In this document: in pieces, positions 15,138-23,259 of the stretch
How the letters are laid out: each line of letters begins with the position of its first letter
How positions within the stretch are numbered: position 1 is the stretch's first letter
NCBI GenBank assembly: GCA_022824945.1
Contig: JAJDYX010000037.1
Coordinates: forward strand, 1-59,176
Source: Candidatus Latescibacterota bacterium
GTDB lineage: Bacteria; Latescibacterota; UBA2968
Direction of reading: 5' to 3'
DNA: 59,176 bases
Made by a program: the position numbers and the translations under genes
Notes under the pieces: generated by a model
The model's input: the letters and a program-made list of their open reading frames with translations, nothing else
Told to the model about the DNA's origin: nothing
The model's database searches: none

Positions 15138-16541
15138 TCAGGGGGCCATGAGCATATCGCTGAAGCGTCGGATTTTGCGAAGCGTTTTGTGTGCTATAGC
15201 GCGTGTCTCGCATAAGCCCAACAGCACCGCTTCAACTTCGTTTGGATGTAAATGTTGCATCAAATGAAGGCTCAGGCCTTCAATAAGGGACATATCCTGC
15301 CCCAAAAATGGGATGCGTGGCAACGGGCCTTGTACGCTTCCCAAATAGTTAAATCCCTTAGACACACTTGTTGGGTTACCGGACACATCACAACTCTGTG
15401 AAAAACTCACGGTTATTGGAATCGGACACACAGGTGCATCGCGTTTGGTCAGCAGATCTTCAAACAAGGCCATGTGTTGCTGTGCCGTATGATCCCAGGA
15501 AAATTCAAGCGCGCGTTTGCGAGCACGCTTACCCACTTCCACGCGCTCCGTTTTGCTATTCAACAAATCGCGCACAGCATCCGAAATTACCTCAGGAGCG
15601 ATATAACCCGTCACATTCAATGGTTCGTCTTCAAACCGCTCAATCTCGATCAACCGCCCACAAGTACCCAACAACTCTGGCGCACCCGCAAAATTGGTCG
15701 CCACAACAGGCAGACTGCACGCCATGCCCTCCAGTACAGTTGAGGGACAAGACTCATACGAATACACCGACAGCACGCACAATACATCCAGCATATTGTA
15801 ATACAGCGGCATATCTGTATAGGGTTGTGCGCCCAAAAAGACCACATTGGGCGGATGCGTCACAGGCGCGAACTGTTTGCCAATCACCGCAAATAACACA
15901 TTGGGATTCAGATCGGCCATTCGCAAAAACGGATACGCGCCCTTGCCCGGCTCAAACCGTCCACAAAAACCCACCACAGGCATCTCCAAAAAGCGTTGAT
16001 CACCCGCCTTCTCCGCGACCTCCTTTCGCGCTTGCAACTTATCCATCGGCACAAACACCTCGGCATCTACCCCATTGGTAATCGGGTACAAATACGACTT
16101 GTCAAACACCAGCTTACCCACCTCATCAGCAACATACGCCGACTTGGGTGACAGGGCATCATAAGGCCGCAACAGCGAATAACATTGAAGCACCTTATCG
16201 ACAAAATCCCGATTGTTTCCAAAAGAACACGACAGCCGAATCACAATGGGTGCGGGACACACATGGCGAAAAAACGCCAGGTCATCTGCTTTGGGTTCAA
16301 ACATCAGCACACCGTCAAATCCCTGCCGCGCAAACCACTGACGCGACGTATCAATCGTCTCAAATGCGGATCGAATACCGTGCAAATTCGGACCATACTC
16401 CACGGCTTCAGACGCAGGCATATATACCTCGCAATACTTCGATAACGCCTGCACATGGTTAACCCCCGAAAGGGCCGCCCCGCTATTGGGCTCTATCATT
16501 TTCTCGTGGTCGCGATATGGATGTGGCACGTAAATTTTCAT
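15138..16541 (-). CDS. GT4-family glycosyltransferase with a long C-terminal extension
   Basis: 467 residues. The GT-B fold with the GT4 acceptor/donor motifs occupies residues 1-365: SGVNHVQALSKY, LYPITNGVDAEVF, VVGFCGRFEPGKGAYPFL, and the donor-binding ESCPSTVLEGMACSLPVV. The last 100 residues (from about 370) do not look like a standard GT4 tail: they are low in motif content, with SFSQSCDVSGNPTS and HPNEVEAVLLGLCETR. The gene is 50 bp upstream of precursor 4, and its last codons are duplicated between precursors 4 and 3. Donor sugar and acceptor are unknown; modification of the peptides or of an envelope glycan are both possible. Confidence 0.85.
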   Translation of the reverse strand: MKIYVPHPYRDHEKMIEPNSGAALSGVNHVQALSKYCEVYMPASEAVEYGPNLHGIRSAFETIDTSRQWFARQGFDGVLMFEPKADDLAFFRHVCPAPIVIRLSCSFGNNRDFVDKVLQCYSLLRPYDALSPKSAYVADEVGKLVFDKSYLYPITNGVDAEVFVPMDKLQARKEVAEKAGDQRFLEMPVVGFCGRFEPGKGAYPFLRMADLNPNVLFAVIGKQFAPVTHPPNVVFLGAQPYTDMPLYYNMLDVLCVLSVYSYESCPSTVLEGMACSLPVVATNFAGAPELLGTCGRLIEIERFEDEPLNVTGYIAPEVISDAVRDLLNSKTERVEVGKRARKRALEFSWDHTAQQHMALFEDLLTKRDAPVCPIPITVSFSQSCDVSGNPTSVSKGFNYLGSVQGPLPRIPFLGQDMSLIEGLSLHLMQHLHPNEVEAVLLGLCETRAIAHKTLRKIRRFSDMLMAP

Positions 16542-16706
16542 TTTTCACCTCATTTAGTTAGCGGTCAGCCAGCCCAACTACCAGTCATCAGTCCACCCAA
16601 CCCAACCTCCCAGATAGTTCCGGGCAGCCCCACCCATTCGCTTCTCAACCCCGGCAGCAGGGGAAAGATCATGCCTGAGTAGCGAAGGGGGGTATGGGGG
16701 AGAAAT

Positions 16707-19265
16707 TTAATGGCTGACCGCTAATTCTATAAACTTTCGCGTATGCACAGCACCATCCATAGACAGATGGTGTTCAGGCACAGAACTTTCGAGCATTTCG
16801 GCAACCGTTTTTGCCATCTTGGTCACACCGAGCTGATCGGGGTGCATCACCTGTGCAATACCCAACCCCATCAACTTCTGTGCGCGAAACACCTGATCAT
16901 CCATCGCAATGCTCGGCACCAGAATCGATGGCACCTGTGTCTCAAGCACATTCATACACGTATTGTAGCCCGCACGACTAATCGACAAATCCGCGTATTT
17001 CATCCACGCCAAAAAATTGGACGTAAAGCGCTCAATGCGAAACGGACCATCACCACATAACTCGCGCAAAGCGTCAAAATGCATTTCGTCAATAAACGCA
17101 CCTGCAAAAATCACCATCTCGCGCCCATCCAGTGCATCATCTCTATCCAATTGTTTCCACGCTTCAATACAAGGCGCAACAAGCGCAAGCCCCTCAACCC
17201 CACCACCAGCACTGACCAACACATACCGATCAGGCGCACCATCAGGCCGAGATGCGTCTTCGAATTTCTCAGAGACAAACCCCGTATAAATGATGGGAAT
17301 ACCGATATCAGCAGCCCAGGGAAAATGATCTTCCAACCGCGATAGTTGGGAATCGCCATGCACCAATACCGCATCGAAATACAGATTCAACACAGGCACA
17401 ACCTCCTCGTAATACCGCCGGTTAAAAGCCAAATACTCGTAATGTATCCCGCCAAAAGGCACAGAATCAAACCGCATCGCATCCCCATCGCGTCTCTGGG
17501 CAAGTGCGATAGTCGGTTGCAACTCATCGCTCTTTGCTCGCGTTGGAACATCGCGCAGCGAACACAACACCTTCGCGCCGGGATTGACCTGATTGAGCCT
17601 GACAATCGTATTGAGGATTTCGCCCTTGAGCGACCATCTGGAAAAGGGGAAGAACTCAACACAAAACACATCCGGACAAATCTGTTCCATAGCTTCGGAA
17701 AGCCCGGCCTGACGCTCGTGCATCACAGCCTGCAAATCGCGCTCCTTATCAACAGACTCAATGCCCTGTGGTCCCGTGCGAAGAGGCGGCAGAGGAATAC
17801 GCATCACCCGTTCATCGAGATCAGCCCCAGAAATCGGGCGTCCGCCATCGAGAAAAAACACATCGCATGTTTTGGCCATTTCATTGACAATCTGTCGATT
17901 GCGAAAATGGTGCCCAACGCCAATGAGATGCTGGCTGTAAAACGCAACGCGTTTGCGTCGGGTTTTTAATGGTTCTATACAAGAGCCTTCCACAAAAACG
18001 GATGAACTGCTCTGGCAATTGTACACCGCTTGCGCGGATTCATATATCCCGCGATAGCCTCCCACAACCCGTGTCCAGGCCCGCTCTGACCGCACCCATT
18101 CACTTCCCTGTTGTCCCAATTGCGTCCGCAGTGCGGGATTCTCGATGAGTTCGGCACACGTCTGGATGAGACTCTCGACATCATCTGCCACAAAAACGCG
18201 CCCGGTTTCGCCGTCTGTCACCACCTCCATAAGTGCAGACACATCACTCACAACAACGGCTTTTTCCATCGCCATCGCCTCATAAGGCTTCATCGGTGTG
18301 ACCAGTTCGGTAACGCGGCTACGTGTGCGCGGAATCACAAAAACATCTAACATCGCGTAATAAGCAGCAATTTGGTCGTGCGGTATTTCACCCGTAAAAA
18401 TCACCACATTCGCCAGACCGCGTTCACGCGCTTCGCGCTGCAACGCCGGCAAGTCTCGTCCACCGCCCACAATCAACACTTTGAGATTGGCATACCGCCC
18501 GCGAAGAACCTCACACGCCTGCAACAGCAAACGCAATCCCTCCAGCGACCGCACAAGACCGATATAGCCCAACACCACATCGCCCAATTCAATCCCCAGA
18601 TGATTGCCAAGTTCGCGTGACCGTTTCTTCGGTACATATTGCTCAACCGCCACACCATTGGGCACCACGCCAATTTTGTCTTCGTCAACACCCTCACGTA
18701 TGCACTCGGCTTTCAACACCTCGGACAGCGTCACCACGGCATCGGCTCGCTGCATCGCACTGACATGTTGCGCGTGCTGCTGGCGATACGCCTCTGAATC
18801 GGGAGCCATTATGCCTTGCGCCACACCGCTATCGTGCCACAACCCTCGCACCTCGTACACCACAGGCAGGCCATAGTGATGCCCTATATCAATCGCAACC
18901 TGCGCGTTTTTACCCGGCGAAGCAGCGTGCAACACATCGGGTTTTTCTGCTTCAACAGCCCGCACAACGCGCTTGCGAAAGTATTGCTCCTGTCCCGCAC
19001 GGTAGATATACGGGGTATCTGGCAATTGAAATTTACCCAGGCGTTTGGATAGACGTGCCGTGTATTCTTCAGAAGTATTTCTCAAATAAGGCACGTCATT
19101 GATATATTCGACACCATCGGCGAGTTGTTCAGACACTCCCCTCCGCGTGAGCACCACAGGATCAAAGCCAAGCACTTTCTGCGTGTTGATGATATATTGG
19201 CTTCGCAAACTGTAGCCGTTTTGTCGGTGTGGCAGCGAAATATCCAGAATATGTAAAATCTTCAT
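16707..19265 (-). CDS. Fusion glycosyltransferase: GT4 domain joined to a MurG/GT28-like domain
   Basis: 852 residues from the ATG at 19265, where homology begins (MKILHILDISLPHRQNGYS) and GGAGAG lies about ten bases upstream. Residues 1-400 are a GT4 glycosyltransferase (SPGKNAQVAI, VVPNGVAVEQYVPK, GYIGLVRSLEGLRLLLQA, TPMKPYEAMAMEKAVVV). Residues about 435-852 form a second GT-B enzyme of the GT28/MurG type (FYSQHLIGVGHHFRN, VSAGGGVEGL, YADLSISRAGYNTCMNVLET, VPSIAMDDQVFRAQ). Two transferases in one chain suggest consecutive transfers on one acceptor. It is the first gene of the locus, separated from upstream genes by a terminator at 19371-19410. Confidence 0.87.
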   Translation of the reverse strand: MKILHILDISLPHRQNGYSLRSQYIINTQKVLGFDPVVLTRRGVSEQLADGVEYINDVPYLRNTSEEYTARLSKRLGKFQLPDTPYIYRAGQEQYFRKRVVRAVEAEKPDVLHAASPGKNAQVAIDIGHHYGLPVVYEVRGLWHDSGVAQGIMAPDSEAYRQQHAQHVSAMQRADAVVTLSEVLKAECIREGVDEDKIGVVPNGVAVEQYVPKKRSRELGNHLGIELGDVVLGYIGLVRSLEGLRLLLQACEVLRGRYANLKVLIVGGGRDLPALQREARERGLANVVIFTGEIPHDQIAAYYAMLDVFVIPRTRSRVTELVTPMKPYEAMAMEKAVVVSDVSALMEVVTDGETGRVFVADDVESLIQTCAELIENPALRTQLGQQGSEWVRSERAWTRVVGGYRGIYESAQAVYNCQSSSSVFVEGSCIEPLKTRRKRVAFYSQHLIGVGHHFRNRQIVNEMAKTCDVFFLDGGRPISGADLDERVMRIPLPPLRTGPQGIESVDKERDLQAVMHERQAGLSEAMEQICPDVFCVEFFPFSRWSLKGEILNTIVRLNQVNPGAKVLCSLRDVPTRAKSDELQPTIALAQRRDGDAMRFDSVPFGGIHYEYLAFNRRYYEEVVPVLNLYFDAVLVHGDSQLSRLEDHFPWAADIGIPIIYTGFVSEKFEDASRPDGAPDRYVLVSAGGGVEGLALVAPCIEAWKQLDRDDALDGREMVIFAGAFIDEMHFDALRELCGDGPFRIERFTSNFLAWMKYADLSISRAGYNTCMNVLETQVPSILVPSIAMDDQVFRAQKLMGLGIAQVMHPDQLGVTKMAKTVAEMLESSVPEHHLSMDGAVHTRKFIELAVSH

Positions 19266-19370
19266 CACTTGATCTCTCCAATATCGCGGACATTCCGCCC
19301 GCCTCAATCCCGTTTGTGCGATTTGCACTCAGCATATCCTGCAAATACCGTGCCTATTTTTAGAAAAATC

Positions 19371-19410
19371 AAAAAAAAGTGCCTCAGAATAATCTAAGGC
19401 ACTAAAAAAA
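19371..19410 (-). terminator. Intrinsic terminator, probably bidirectional
   Basis: Hairpin with arms AGTGCCT/AGGCACT (19378-19403, plus an inner AGA/TCT pairing), A-runs on both sides on the plus strand, so a T8 tail on the minus strand. It insulates the peptide locus from genes upstream of 19.5 kb. Confidence 0.7.
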
Positions 19411-19536
19411 CAACAACATGTAATTATCGTTAGCAGATCCACTCTTACTAACTATTCACAGAAAAGGGGTACATTTTGTTCCATTTCAGTTCAAAAAAGT
19501 GAAAAAAACAACCCTATCGGACGCAAAATCACAACC

Positions 19537-19730
19537 TCATGGTGGCGCATCACTCTCGATTCGGCTATCTCGAAGCCGCACAACGCGCAGGGTACGCTGC
19601 GCCACATCTTCTTCATGGGTCACCACCAGAACTGTTTGCCCCTGTTGGTGAAGGTCTTCAAACGTAGATAGTATCTCCTCACCCGTTCGCGTATCCAAAT
19701 TCCCGGTGGGTTCATCTGCCAGCAGAGCAG
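19537..19730 (-). pseudogene. Remnant of a MacB/LolD-type ABC transporter ATPase (C-terminal quarter)
   Basis: The readable part starts at LLADEPTGNLDTRTGEEIL (Walker B and D-loop) and continues through QTVLVVTHEEDVAQRT (H-loop) to VVRLRDSRIESD, the usual end of a MacB/LolD ATPase. Walker A, Q-loop and the LSGGQ signature are absent: upstream the sequence turns into unrelated hydrophobic residues and then runs into the 3' end of the metalloprotease gene. It is a truncated, nonfunctional fragment left by a deletion or rearrangement ending near 19730. Confidence 0.8.
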
Positions 19731-19768
19731 AATAAGTTTTAAAACAGCTTCTAACCACAAACGCCCGC

Positions 19769-21385
19769 TTAACGCGATTCACCAAAATGGGAAACAAAAA
19801 TAAGGAAATCCCGAAAATCAACAGGCCCATCCCCGTTGAAATCTAATTTTGGATCGTAATTATCATCCGTATGCAAGCGCTTAAAACCATCTGCAAAAAG
19901 ATGAAAATCGGAAAATGCAACACGCCCATCGCCATCTACATCGCATACGAGATCCGTCGCCGTACTCCCGCCGGTTGACAGCGTGTAATCCACGCGCCGC
20001 CTTTCTCCCGAAAGCGATGTTTCCATCACAATAAATACAACCTCGTCAAAGCGATTGGCCCGGGGAATCATCACTGTTCTCCCATTCGGGTACAACAACT
20101 CGACACCCGATGGAGAAATCAGCATAACCTGCAAGATCCATGCCCCCTGGTTGTCCAGCGCAAACGCTCCCCGAAGCCCGCCAGTGATATTTGACGTAGG
20201 CACGCGCAAATAGGTCGTCCCTAAATGATCAACCGTTTTAGTCCCTTCAACAGAGCCACCCGTGTCGAGAACAATATTGGCATGCTTTATTGAGGGCAAA
20301 TCGCGCGCTTCAACATAATACCCGGGGCGCGTGCGTACATCAGTCAAATAATTCCACGCGGCAAACCGCGGCATCACCTGGGCAAATCCTCCCAAAGGCA
20401 TCCCGTCATCAATAAGCGACAAACTATAATTGCTCGGATCGCGTCTTCTAAGCAACTCCCAAACACTTTTGATCACATCCGCTCCGTACACCTGCTCCAT
20501 GTGGTGGGCAAAAATGGACGCGCCGAAAGGATGGAGACTATTCGAGAATTTGTCCAATGAAGCTTCGGGATCGTCGTAAAAACACGAACGATAGCTCGAG
20601 CAACTCATATAATGATAAAAATCATTCACATCGGGATAGGCCACATCCTCCATCCAGGTCGCCGTGAGTTCCTGCCACCACGCAGCGTCATTGTCGGCAT
20701 AATATCCAAATTGAATCGCGTGAAAAAACTCGTGGGCAGCCGTTACGCGCAATCCGTTGAATCCGCGCGAATTTACGGGATAAATACTATCCGTAAAATT
20801 ATTGTCAATTTCAATATAACTCGGCGTTCTCGATTCCGTATATGCAATCGGATGTGCATAGCCATAAACCGATCGAAGGGCGAGATTTTTAATATACACA
20901 TCGTAAACACCATCGCCATCGGATGGAGGGGGATTGTATCCCAACTGATTGATCTCCAAATCCCAAACCGCCTCAAAAACCCGCGCAGCTTCATCGACAT
21001 AATCTGGCACGCCATTGGCATCTGCGTCTGTTGGAGCAACAGCGTGTGTTCCCGTCGTATTGTAGTGAATTTTGAAACGTCCCTCCGAAGACAGAACCGA
21101 ATGACTCAGGATAGGACGCTGCTGGAGAAAAGCAAATGCCTCCTTTGCAGCGGGAGGCAAACGATCCCAATTCGCGGTCAGACCCCTTATTGCCGATGTT
21201 CCACAAATAGCTCTATCCAGCCGAAACTCACTGTCAACGGGCAGAACCTCGGGGAAAAAATGGGCACAGGCGCGACAATAAATATCGTGCACTTCAGTTC
21301 CGGGCGCAAAAATGGGTGGAACTTGTGCATGCACAGACCCGCCCGCCCATAAAACAATCGCCAACAAAACAGCAAGTCTCCCCAT
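19769..21385 (-). CDS. Secreted zinc metalloprotease (MXAN_6640-like) with C-terminal dockerin-like EF-hands
   Basis: 538 residues with a signal peptide (residues 1-20, ending VHA-Q). The zinc site is H218-E219-F-F-H222 in AAHEFFHAIQFGYY, with E239 in WWQELTATW as a candidate third ligand, as in the MXAN_6640 family. Residues about 480-538 contain two calcium-loop repeats (DVDGDGRVAFSDF and DFNGDGPVDFRDF) ending VSHFG, a dockerin-type module. In Latescibacterota/Poribacteria-like genomes such tails are common on exported proteins and may serve surface attachment (inference). AAGGGA precedes the ATG. It stands alone, with the ABC-ATPase remnant just downstream. Confidence 0.88.
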   Translation of the reverse strand: MGRLAVLLAIVLWAGGSVHAQVPPIFAPGTEVHDIYCRACAHFFPEVLPVDSEFRLDRAICGTSAIRGLTANWDRLPPAAKEAFAFLQQRPILSHSVLSSEGRFKIHYNTTGTHAVAPTDADANGVPDYVDEAARVFEAVWDLEINQLGYNPPPSDGDGVYDVYIKNLALRSVYGYAHPIAYTESRTPSYIEIDNNFTDSIYPVNSRGFNGLRVTAAHEFFHAIQFGYYADNDAAWWQELTATWMEDVAYPDVNDFYHYMSCSSYRSCFYDDPEASLDKFSNSLHPFGASIFAHHMEQVYGADVIKSVWELLRRRDPSNYSLSLIDDGMPLGGFAQVMPRFAAWNYLTDVRTRPGYYVEARDLPSIKHANIVLDTGGSVEGTKTVDHLGTTYLRVPTSNITGGLRGAFALDNQGAWILQVMLISPSGVELLYPNGRTVMIPRANRFDEVVFIVMETSLSGERRRVDYTLSTGGSTATDLVCDVDGDGRVAFSDFHLFADGFKRLHTDDNYDPKLDFNGDGPVDFRDFLIFVSHFGESR

Positions 21386-21436
21386 CTCAGTCCCTTAATG
21401 ATCATAAAATGGACGGTCTTGAATCCGATTTGTCTT

Positions 21437-23248
21437 TCATTCCCATTCCACAGTCCCTGGTGGTTTGTGAGTAATGTCGTACCCCACGGCAGCGACACCG
21501 GGCAGATTCAGTATCTCGTCTGCCATATCGCGCACCAGACTGTGGGGCAACTCGGCAAATCGCGCAGTCATAAAATCCGGAGTCGTAATCGGGCGCAAAA
21601 TCACAACCTCATCCTGTCCATCAGTCGTCAACGGCACCAGAACAGTCGGCATCTGAGACACAGCGGACATAAGACCCGCGCGGTCGAGTACCCGCATGGC
21701 AATCGCATCGGCCTCTCGTAAAACCTCGAGCCTCTGATAGGTCAAAAATGCGCGTTTGAGACGCAACTCGGGCAACACATCTGGCGCAATAAGACAAACC
21801 ACGCGATTAACACCCGGCACGCTATTGGTAATCCGCGTTGACATATCTTCGAGCAATCGCCAATCGCCATTACTTTCGGCTGTGAAACCCGAAACAACCG
21901 CAGGATGCGAATACGTGCGAAAATCACCCTGAACCCCCACACTCTTAACAGGCAAAACCTGCAATTGCAAACCCGCCTCAGAAGCGATCTCAGCAGCCCT
22001 CTCTGCCGCTGCAATATCAACCCCATCCACCGCACCATCAGAACACAAACAGCGCACAGCCAGACCAGGACCGGGAAACGGATGTCGCCACACCAGATGA
22101 TCGGGCAACCCCAACGCGCTCCCCAACTCGCGCACCTCATCCTTGTACAACTGTGCCAGAGGCTCGACAACCTTGCCCTGTGCAATCAACTCATCGATCA
22201 AATCAATGCGATTGTGGTGCGTCTTAATCAACGCTGCGTGCTCTGTCCCTCCCGATTCTATGGTATCGGGATAAAGCGTACCCTGTCCCAACACCCATTG
22301 ATCTGCATCCAAATGCAAGTGCGCCATCACCTCGTCCTTCACCTCTAAAAATGTGTGTCCAATCGCCTCGCGCTTTGCTTCTGGATCGACCAGACCTTCC
22401 ACACCCAACAAAAAATCGTCACTGGCATCCTTGACCATCAAATTGTCAAACCCCTCCTTTTTCAGAAAAACCTCCACCGCTGCCGTCTCGCCTTTTCGCA
22501 TAAAACCATTGTCAATATGCAACCCCAACACCCGATCTGCCCCCAGCGCCCTGTTAAACAGCACAAAAGCCACCGAAGAATCGACCCCACCCGACACCAG
22601 TAAAAACACATTGCGATCCCCCACCTTCTCCCGCATCTCCTCCATAACCACCTCGGCATAATTGCCCATTGTCCAGGTTCGCGGGGCATCGCATATCGTC
22701 AAAAAATTATCGAGAATATCCAATCCACGCGGCGTATGTGCCACCTCGGGATGAAATTGCAAGCCGTAGATTCGGCGTTTGATATCGCCAACTGCTGCCG
22801 AAGGACAATCCTCGGTCGCCCCCAAAATTTCAAAACCCTCTGGCAATGTTGCGACCACATCGCCGTGGCTCATCCACACCTCCAGGGAATCGCCAAGCCC
22901 GGCAAACAAATCTGATCCACCTGCAATATTCAATCTGGCAGAACCGTATTCTCGCACCTCACCTGCAACCACCTCCCCCCCCATAAGCATGCACAACAAC
23001 TGATGCCCATAACACAGCCCGAGCACGGGCAAATCGGTATCCAGCAATTCGGGATTAAACGCTGGCGGATCGGGATCATATACACTGGCTGGACCACCCG
23101 AAAAAACCATGCCCGACACACCACGCAATGCCGCAGGAGCAACATCCGGCGGAAAAATTTCGGAATAAACCCGCAACCTGCGAATCCGATTGGCAATCAA
23201 ATGGGCATATTGCCCGCCAAAATCAATCACGGCAATGCCGTCGCGCAT
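21437..23248 (-). CDS. guaA: GMP synthase (glutamine-hydrolysing), long eukaryote-like form
   Basis: Converts XMP, glutamine and ATP to GMP. 603 residues from the ATG at 23248 (MRDGIAV), which has AAGGGAG six bases upstream; a GTG five codons earlier overlaps the nadB stop. The class-I amidotransferase domain is intact (nucleophile Cys in GLCYGHQLL, HPEV downstream). The ATP-pyrophosphatase loop is LLVSGGVDSSVAF. The C-terminal region is about 75 residues longer than in E. coli GuaA: a repeated dimerisation segment starting at LPVKSVGVQGDFRTYSHP and containing NRVVCLIAPD precedes the usual TVEWE end. That pattern is known from eukaryotic GMP synthetases. It lies 11 bp behind nadB. Confidence 0.95.
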   Translation of the reverse strand: MRDGIAVIDFGGQYAHLIANRIRRLRVYSEIFPPDVAPAALRGVSGMVFSGGPASVYDPDPPAFNPELLDTDLPVLGLCYGHQLLCMLMGGEVVAGEVREYGSARLNIAGGSDLFAGLGDSLEVWMSHGDVVATLPEGFEILGATEDCPSAAVGDIKRRIYGLQFHPEVAHTPRGLDILDNFLTICDAPRTWTMGNYAEVVMEEMREKVGDRNVFLLVSGGVDSSVAFVLFNRALGADRVLGLHIDNGFMRKGETAAVEVFLKKEGFDNLMVKDASDDFLLGVEGLVDPEAKREAIGHTFLEVKDEVMAHLHLDADQWVLGQGTLYPDTIESGGTEHAALIKTHHNRIDLIDELIAQGKVVEPLAQLYKDEVRELGSALGLPDHLVWRHPFPGPGLAVRCLCSDGAVDGVDIAAAERAAEIASEAGLQLQVLPVKSVGVQGDFRTYSHPAVVSGFTAESNGDWRLLEDMSTRITNSVPGVNRVVCLIAPDVLPELRLKRAFLTYQRLEVLREADAIAMRVLDRAGLMSAVSQMPTVLVPLTTDGQDEVVILRPITTPDFMTARFAELPHSLVRDMADEILNLPGVAAVGYDITHKPPGTVEWE

Positions 23249-23259
23249 AAAAACTCCCT

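Noticed and set aside
15368..16081. Plus-strand 237-codon frame opposite the GT4 gene
   Set aside because: Pro/His/Thr/Arg-rich composition typical of an antisense shadow; the minus-strand frame is a recognisable glycosyltransferase.
7360..19265. Lanthipeptide, cyanobactin or sactipeptide cluster
   Set aside because: No LanM/LanB/LanC, YcaO or radical SAM gene is present, and the predicted cores are poor in Cys/Ser/Thr patterns; only the export machinery and leaders fit a RiPP.
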